Translations under genes and position numbers: made by a program
Source of the DNA: Umezawaea sp039922235
GTDB taxonomy: Bacteria > Actinomycetota > Actinomycetes > Mycobacteriales > Pseudonocardiaceae
Direction of reading: 5' to 3'
DNA length: 43,277 nucleotides
Assembly (NCBI GenBank): GCA_039922235.1
Contig: JBDSAJ010000869.1
Location: 1-43,277 of the forward strand
Shown: piece by piece, positions 38,850-43,277 of the stretch
How positions within the stretch are numbered: position 1 is the stretch's first letter
How the letters are laid out: the number at the start of each line of letters is the position of its first letter
Notes under the pieces: generated by a model
What the model was told of the DNA's origin: nothing
What the model saw: only the letters and a program-made list of their open reading frames with translations
Database searches by the model: none

Positions 38850-39118
38850 GGGGTGTCTCCCGTCTTGGCCGTGGTCCGCGGACGCTCGGGCCGGTCGTTC
38901 GAGCGGGGCCGCGGTGGCGTGCCCTCGGCGCTGCGCCAGGCGGTGTCACACCGCGCGCACTCGGGCCAGCACCAGTCGGGGAAAGGCGGAGGCGGGACGG
39001 CCGGCGCCAGGACCTCCAGGCCGCACAAGGTCTCGCCCGCGGTGTTCGGCACCAGGGCGTTCGGCACCGCGTGGCGGTGCCCTCCGTGGGGGAACCACCT
39101 GAACCGGGCCGTCGCCAT
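38846..39118 (-). CDS. Actinobacterial zinc-finger protein
   Basis: A 90-residue protein with the pattern of the small zinc-finger proteins common in streptomycetes and pseudonocardiads: WFPHGGHRHAVP, then TLCGLEV (C32), and DWCWPECARCDTAWR giving C50, C54 and C57; H14 and H16 may add ligands. The tail after residue 62 is basic and disordered. AGGGAG stands 5 nt before the ATG. These genes often occur near XRE/DUF397 pairs, as here (the divergent regulator at 39337). The zinc site is inferred from spacing. Confidence 0.8.
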   Translation of the reverse strand: MATARFRWFPHGGHRHAVPNALVPNTAGETLCGLEVLAPAVPPPPFPDWCWPECARCDTAWRSAEGTPPRPRSNDRPERPRTTAKTGDTP

Positions 39119-39336
39119 GAGAACTCCCTACTGCCTCCGAGGGCCGACGGGACCGCAGCTCAGGAAGCTGCCCGACCACGAAGAGGGAGAGTGCGATCGA
39201 GAAGCACCACGGCCCCGCCAGCTCCGGAGACGTTACCGGGTTCATTTCCCTATCTCCAGGAACCGATAAGGTGAACGTCGATTGTCACTCTGCGCGATAC
39301 CCTCTGCGGGAACGCCACCGAGGAAGGGGCCTGCTC

Positions 39337-40203
39337 ATGCCGAGCACGCAGACCAGTCGCAAGCGGAAGCTGGGCGCCGCGCTCGCCGAGTTGCGGACGG
39401 CCGCGAGGATCGAGACGACCGATGCCGCGGTCGCGCTGCGGAAGTCGCCGGGCACCCTGTCCAAGATCGAGAACGGCCACGTCAGGCCGGACTGGCCCAC
39501 GCTGACGGTCCTGCTCGCGCTCTACCAGCCCGGCCCCGAGCAGCGGGAGAAGATCGAGACCCTGTGGCACGATGCCGCCGAGAGCAGGTCGAAGATCGAG
39601 CACTCGGCGGCGATGGGGCCGAAGTACCGGGCGTTCCTGCGGTCCGAGGCCGAAGCCGAATCCCTGAAGAACCTCGAGCAGACCGTGATTCCCGGACTGC
39701 TGCAAACGGCTCGCTACGCGAAGGCCATCCACGACGCGGCCGAGGCGGCGTTCGACGAGGTCAAGGGATCCGCCCAGCGGTCGGTGTCGTCGCGCCTCGC
39801 CCGCCAAGCCCGGCTGAGCGACCCGACCGCGCCGCTCCAGTTCAGCGCCGTGATCGACGAAGCCGTGATCAGCCGCCGCGTGGGCGGTGACGACGTGATG
39901 GTCGAGCAGCTGCGCCACCTGCTGGAGGTCGCGGACCTGCCGAACGTGGCCATCCGGGTGCTTCCGCACGACGTGGGCGCGTACCCCACCATGATGAGTC
40001 CGGTGACAATCTTGGGATTCGACGATCCCGAGTCCCCTGACACGGTCTACCTGGAGCACCAGGTGGGCGGTCAGTGGATCGACAAGGCGGACGAGGTCAC
40101 CCAGTTCGCCAAGGCATTCGAGCTGGCTGAAGCCCAGGCGTTGTCGACTCAGGAATCGGTGGCGCTGATCCGGCGGCAGTTGGAGAAACTAGAGGGAAAA
40201 TGA
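39337..40203 (+). CDS. XRE-family regulator with DUF5753 domain (second copy)
   Basis: A 288-residue regulator. The helix-turn-helix lies at about residues 12-66 (LGAALAELRTAARIETTDAA, RKSPGTLSKIENGHVRPDWP). The DUF5753 domain follows with FLRSEAEAESLKNLEQTVIP, GLLQTARYAKAI, the VIDEAVI motif, LEVADLPNVAIRVLP and a VYLEHQVGGQWID end. The ATG at 39337 is preferred because AGGAAGGGG lies just upstream; a longer frame begins at 39271. The stop overlaps the DUF397 gene by four bases (ATGA). It is only distantly similar to the copy at 2106, so the two are probably independent systems. Confidence 0.9.
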   Translation: MPSTQTSRKRKLGAALAELRTAARIETTDAAVALRKSPGTLSKIENGHVRPDWPTLTVLLALYQPGPEQREKIETLWHDAAESRSKIEHSAAMGPKYRAFLRSEAEAESLKNLEQTVIPGLLQTARYAKAIHDAAEAAFDEVKGSAQRSVSSRLARQARLSDPTAPLQFSAVIDEAVISRRVGGDDVMVEQLRHLLEVADLPNVAIRVLPHDVGAYPTMMSPVTILGFDDPESPDTVYLEHQVGGQWIDKADEVTQFAKAFELAEAQALSTQESVALIRRQLEKLEGK

Positions 40204-40394
40204 CCCAATTCACCCGCTGGAGGAAAGCGGCCGCGAGCGGCCCCAACAACCAATGCGTCGAAGTAGCGCAGCACGACGGCAGGTTCGCGATCCGGGACAG
40301 CAAGAACCCCGCGGGCCCGGTGATCTGCTGGAACGCCGACGTCGGCACCTTCGTGACGAGCCTCAAGGCAGGCCACTTCACCCCGTCGAGCTGA
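40200..40394 (+). CDS. DUF397 small protein (second copy)
   Basis: A 64-residue DUF397 protein: TRWRKAAASGPNNQCVEVAQ, then FAIRDSKNPAGPVICWN and a C-terminal TFVTSLKAG. It is translationally coupled to the XRE gene by an ATGA overlap, tighter than the pair near 2 kb. Compared with that copy the S-Y-S segment is changed to AASGP. It is presumed to modulate the regulator. Confidence 0.9.
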   Translation: MTQFTRWRKAAASGPNNQCVEVAQHDGRFAIRDSKNPAGPVICWNADVGTFVTSLKAGHFTPSS

Positions 40395-40401
40395 TCAGGT
40401 G

Positions 40402-40429
40402 GCGGGGACCGGGGAGCCCCGGTCCCCGC
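40402..40429. terminator. Bidirectional terminator between DUF397 and the alpha/beta hydrolase
   Basis: A 13-bp perfect inverted repeat, GCGGGGACCGGGG with CCCCGGTCCCCGC, separated by two bases and ending directly at the opposing stop codon (40430). It serves both convergent genes. Confidence 0.85.
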
Positions 40430-41218
40430 TCAGAGCTTGAGCGACCGGTGCACGAAGTCGACCACGTCGGCCAGCACCTCGTCGCGGTTGGTCTCGTTGA
40501 ACACCTCGTGCCGCGCTCCGGGGTAGACGCGCTCGGTGAACTCGGAGCCGCGGAGCCGGTCCGTGCCGGCCCTGGTGTCGGCGATGGGCACGAGCCGGTC
40601 GTCGTCGCCGTGCAGCCACAGCGTCGGCAGGTCGCCCAGCGGCTCGCCTGAGCCCACCGCGTCCAGCGCCCGCTCCAGCGACTCCAGCGTGCGGCGCTTG
40701 AGCCCGCCGTGCCACACCAGCGGGTCGCCGGCGTAGGCGGTGCCGACGTCCGGGTCGCGCGAGAGCACCGACGGGTCGATGGGCGTGTCCGGGATCTCGT
40801 CGGCGGACAGCAGGTCCAGGCCCGGCCACGAGCCGAGCACGGGAGCGGACAGCACCAGCGCCGACAGTTCGTGGCCGTGGACCTGGGCGTAGCGCGCGGC
40901 GATCAGACCGCCCACGGAGTGCCCGATCAGGACGGTCGGCAGCGTCGTGGCGATGGAGCGCGTCACCGCGTGCACGTCGGCGACCAGCGCGTCGACGTCG
41001 GTGATGAGCGCCCGTTCGCCCTCCGAACCCCCGTGCCCGACCAGGTCGCCGCCCACGACCAGCGCGCCCGCCTCAAGCAGGGCGGCTGCCACGTGCTCGT
41101 AGCGGCCGAGGTGCTCGCCGTAGCCGTGCACGAGCACGGCTAGCCATCGGGCCTCCAGGTTCGGCCAGGTGTGGACCGCGAGTTCGCCCGCGTGGCCGGT
41201 GACGTTGGATTCGATCAC
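40430..41218 (-). CDS. Alpha/beta hydrolase (monoacylglycerol lipase-like)
   Basis: A 262-residue serine hydrolase. The nucleophile elbow is IGHSVGGL with S101; the oxyanion loop is LVHGYGEHLGRYEHVA; the acid is probably D207 in LHGDDDRLVP and the base H237 in YPGARHEVFNE. HGYGEH and HEVFNE are typical of the monoglyceride lipase / lysophospholipase (PldB) group, which hydrolyses ester bonds of monoacylglycerols. No signal peptide, so cytosolic. The GTG start follows the TAG stop of the lipoprotein gene with no gap, indicating translational coupling. Confidence 0.92.
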   Translation of the reverse strand: MIESNVTGHAGELAVHTWPNLEARWLAVLVHGYGEHLGRYEHVAAALLEAGALVVGGDLVGHGGSEGERALITDVDALVADVHAVTRSIATTLPTVLIGHSVGGLIAARYAQVHGHELSALVLSAPVLGSWPGLDLLSADEIPDTPIDPSVLSRDPDVGTAYAGDPLVWHGGLKRRTLESLERALDAVGSGEPLGDLPTLWLHGDDDRLVPIADTRAGTDRLRGSEFTERVYPGARHEVFNETNRDEVLADVVDFVHRSLKL

Positions 41219-41821
41219 CTAGGCAGCGTAGAACGCGCTCATCTGGATCTCTCCGGCACCGCACACCGGACCGAAGGTCCAGGGGAGTTCGACCTGCTTC
41301 GTGTCGTCGGGCGCGATGGCCGCCGCGGCGTTCGCCTCGGGCTCGCACGGCCCTTCCACGCTCTCGGCCCCGGTGGGGACGACGGTCCAGCGCAGGTTGG
41401 CGGCGGCGGACGCCTTCGGCTCCAGTGCCACCGTGCTGGGACCGGGGTCGAGCACGCGCTTGGTCGACGTGGCGACGTCCGCACCGTTGGCGCGCAGTTG
41501 GAACCCGCTGTACCCGGTCAGCGTGCACGGGGTCGTGCCGATGTTGGTGAAGACCAGCTTGGCGTACCGGCTGCCCGCGGCCGCGTCCGACATCTCGACC
41601 TTCGCGGACAACGAGTCGGCGACGCACTTCGTGGACTGCGGCGGCGGTGTGGCGGCCGAGGAGGTGGAGGGCGGCGTCACCGCGGGCGCGGAGGCCGCCG
41701 CGGTCGTCGAGGGCTGCTCGGCGGTCGAGGACGCGGTGCCGGTGGCGGCCTGCTTCGCACCGCACGCGGACACCACCAGCGCCAGTCCGAGGAACCCGCA
41801 GGCGATCAGTCGTCGATCCAT
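41219..41821 (-). CDS. DUF4232 lipoprotein
   Basis: A 200-residue secreted lipoprotein. The signal peptide MDRRLIACGFLGLALVVSAC ends in the lipobox V-S-A-C20, after which comes a Ser/Thr/Ala/Pro linker (about 22-65) and a DUF4232 beta-sandwich domain (LVFTNIGTTPCTLTGYSGFQ, and a C-terminal CGAGEIQMSAF). The cysteines at about 66, 98, 158 and 187 may form disulfides outside the membrane. AGGGAGG is an excellent ribosome site. Function unknown in the family. It is the first gene of a pair with the hydrolase. Confidence 0.9.
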   Translation of the reverse strand: MDRRLIACGFLGLALVVSACGAKQAATGTASSTAEQPSTTAAASAPAVTPPSTSSAATPPPQSTKCVADSLSAKVEMSDAAAGSRYAKLVFTNIGTTPCTLTGYSGFQLRANGADVATSTKRVLDPGPSTVALEPKASAAANLRWTVVPTGAESVEGPCEPEANAAAAIAPDDTKQVELPWTFGPVCGAGEIQMSAFYAA

Positions 41822-41946
41822 CCCAGCCTCCCTGATCCGCCGTCCGCGAGGACGGTTCGGTCGTGGTCCTACCAGGAAGACGTGAACGACTGCCCATCGG
41901 TTGGCTCAGATCGTCGGAAATTCACCGATTCGGGTGCCATTCCACG

Positions 41947-42999
41947 CTAGACCGCCCACCCGCCGGACAGGACCGGCATCCCGTCCACGTCGTCGCCCCA
42001 CAGGTAGGTCCAGCTCACGGTTCCGTCGGGCAGCACGACCCGGCCGCGGCGGTACTCGTCGCCCTCGTACTGGTCGAGCACCGGGAACGCGGCCTCGGGT
42101 GCCGCCAGCCGCACGAGGTGGCCGGGCACGCCGGGGCCGTCGCCCGGCCGCAGCGCCGGGTAGCCGTGGCCGGTGTCGTGCAGGGTGCCGGGCATCGTCA
42201 CGGGGACCGCCCGCTCCTCCACGTGCTCGTCCAGCAGGTGCCAGTGCGAGCCACCGGGCTGGAGGGTCCCGTAGACGAACAGCCGGTCCGGCCAGTCGTC
42301 CGGTGACGGGTCGCCCAGCACGGGCGTGACGTCGAGCCCGTCGGTGTCGGCGGGCCTGCCGCCTAGGCCGCGGGCCCGGCGCTGGTCGACCTCGGAGCAC
42401 CGGACGTGCACGCCGTGCACGAGCAGCGGCATCCGGCGCATCCCGGCGCCGGTGTAGGCCAGCACGGAGTCGACCCGGCCGCCGTCGAACAGGGTGACCT
42501 TCCCGGTGTGCAGCCGCACGAGCCGGTAGCGCAGCCCGCGCCCCTCGCACCGGTCCAGCACGCGCAACTGGTCGGCCGTGGCCATCCACACCGCGTGCTC
42601 CTCCACGACGCCGGGCGCGGCGGCCAGCGTCGCGGGCCGTTCGCCGTCACGGGCGCGCAGACCCGCCGCCCACACCGCCGCGAAACCCTCGCAGCGCGCC
42701 CGCAGCACCACCGCCGGGCCGGTCAGGCCCATCTCGTCGCGCAGCCAGGTCACCTTCGCCGGGTTGGCGTTCGAGCCGTACGCCAGCACCGGCATCCGGG
42801 CCGCCAGCGGCGGTTCGCCGTGGTCCGCGAGCCAGTCGTCGAGGTCCCGCCCATCCGGTGCGACCCGCCACCCGGAGTCGGTCGCGGGGTCCGGGGTCAC
42901 CGGCCACCCCTCGCCGTCGAGGTGCACGAAGCAGGCATCCGGCCGGGTGCCCGGATACGGCAACGCCGGATGCAGGTCGTCCGTGAATGGCTGCGTCAT
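41947..42999 (-). CDS. Two-domain gamma-glutamylcyclotransferase-like protein
   Basis: A 350-residue protein carrying two GGCT/AIG2-fold units. The N-terminal one has AYGSN at 73-77 and a candidate catalytic Glu at E152 (RCEGRGLRYR); the C-terminal one has VYGTL at 242-246 and E312 (QYEGDEYRR). In this fold the Y-G-S/T loop binds the gamma-glutamyl group and the Glu is the acid/base that releases 5-oxoproline from gamma-glutamyl amines. Residues 1-65 are a Pro/Asp-rich extension. Single-domain members are usually 110-200 residues, so this is a fusion or duplication. CAGAAT 6 nt before the ATG implies a leaderless transcript. Confidence 0.85.
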   Translation of the reverse strand: MTQPFTDDLHPALPYPGTRPDACFVHLDGEGWPVTPDPATDSGWRVAPDGRDLDDWLADHGEPPLAARMPVLAYGSNANPAKVTWLRDEMGLTGPAVVLRARCEGFAAVWAAGLRARDGERPATLAAAPGVVEEHAVWMATADQLRVLDRCEGRGLRYRLVRLHTGKVTLFDGGRVDSVLAYTGAGMRRMPLLVHGVHVRCSEVDQRRARGLGGRPADTDGLDVTPVLGDPSPDDWPDRLFVYGTLQPGGSHWHLLDEHVEERAVPVTMPGTLHDTGHGYPALRPGDGPGVPGHLVRLAAPEAAFPVLDQYEGDEYRRGRVVLPDGTVSWTYLWGDDVDGMPVLSGGWAV

Positions 43000-43005
43000 G
43001 ACCCC

Positions 43006-43011
43006 ATTCTG
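43006..43011 (-). promoter_or_regulatory. -10 element (CAGAAT) of the GGCT-like gene
   Basis: CAGAAT on the minus strand is 6 nt before the ATG at 42999, identical in sequence and spacing to the element at 3013. Confidence 0.4.
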
Positions 43012-43151
43012 ACAAACCTCACCTGGAATTCACGTGATGTTGGGTTTTCGCCGGCGCTGGTCATCGGATCTCTGGCGAGGTTCAACGGGTACGGCCGTGA
43101 CCAGAACTGGCACTTGATCGATTCGACGTAGGAGGTCTGGTAGTGAGGCGA

Positions 43152-43170
43152 CGCACGTTCTTCGCGTGCG
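43152..43170 (-). terminator. Weak hairpin after the partial gene
   Basis: CGCACG (43152-43157) and CGTGCG (43165-43170) form a 6-bp stem with a 7-nt loop, 13-31 bases past the stop at 43183. The remaining stretch 43012-43182 shows no gene. Confidence 0.35.
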
Positions 43171-43182
43171 GACGGTGTTCCC

Positions 43183-43277
43183 TCACCTCCGGTCCCCGTC
43201 CGGCTGCCGTTGGTCCCGAATCCGCTCGCGCGCCGAGCTGAGCAGCCGCCCCACGTCGTCCAGCACCAGCCGGGCCG
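43183..43277 (-). CDS. C-terminal end of an unidentified gene (cut by window edge)
   Basis: The frame entering from the right edge encodes 30 residues, ARLVLDDVGRLLSSARERIR followed by a polar QRQPDGDRR end, then TGA at 43183-43185. The helix has clear amphipathic character and G/C-rich third positions, so it is probably a real gene. Too little is present to name a family. It is too short to stand out in ORF searches. Confidence 0.6.
   Translation of the reverse strand, partial: ARLVLDDVGRLLSSARERIRDQRQPDGDRR

Noticed and set aside
43012..43182. Gene in the last intergenic gap
   Set aside because: Short frames only, no start signals or protein-like composition; holds the GGCT-like gene promoter and a weak hairpin.

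Overview
The window is about 43 kb of very GC-rich DNA (strong G/C third-position bias, many GTG starts, frequent 4-base ATGA/GTGA gene overlaps). Gene content points to a filamentous actinobacterium, most likely Pseudonocardiaceae (Saccharothrix/Lentzea/Actinosynnema type): paired XRE-DUF5753 and DUF397 genes, EspC-like and WXG-like secretion substrates, actinobacterial citrate synthase, a DUF4232 lipoprotein and short intergenic repeats. The genus is inferred from gene style, not from a marker gene. No rRNA, tRNA, CRISPR array, transposase or phage gene was seen.

Layout. 1-2.1 kb: the end of an MFS exporter, then a leftward operon for an EspC-like protein, a W-x-G protein and a 4-TM membrane protein, with a possible gene remnant at its head. 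1.9-3.3 kb: XRE/DUF397 pair and a small divergent gene. 3.3-12.5 kb: APC permease, a lipoxygenase followed directly by a catalase-related haem protein, aldose epimerase, amidohydrolase, acyl-CoA dehydrogenase with a divergent TetR regulator, and a PfkB kinase. 12.5-15.8 kb: a long regulatory region, citrate synthase and photolyase. 15.8-20.5 kb: a NatAB-like ABC exporter on the minus strand, and a divergent YbaB / EspC-like / W-x-G operon resembling the first one. 20.5-25.6 kb: TetR-glpD facing an AGPS-like flavoprotein and a cytosine-deaminase-like hydrolase. 25.7-32.5 kb: MDR reductase, GNAT, a LuxR-type two-component system and a divergent MacB/FtsX-type ABC transporter. 32.5-39.1 kb: a soluble FtsK/EccC-like ATPase cassette with three small partners, then several orphan genes. 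39.3-43.3 kb: second XRE/DUF397 pair, alpha/beta hydrolase, lipoprotein, a tandem gamma-glutamylcyclotransferase-like protein and the end of a further gene.

The strongest candidates for undescribed biology are (i) the adjacent lipoxygenase and catalase-related protein, both with their metal or haem ligands intact, which suggest a fatty-acid hydroperoxide (oxylipin) pathway; (ii) the FtsK-like ATPase cassette at 32.5-36.3 kb, which has WXG100-sized helical partners but no membrane core of a type VII system; and (iii) two similar EspC/W-x-G mini-operons. At least twelve genes have a -10-like hexamer only 6-8 nt before the start codon, suggesting widespread leaderless transcription, and this helped fix several starts. 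Function assignments come from recognisable motifs read by eye; no database search was run.
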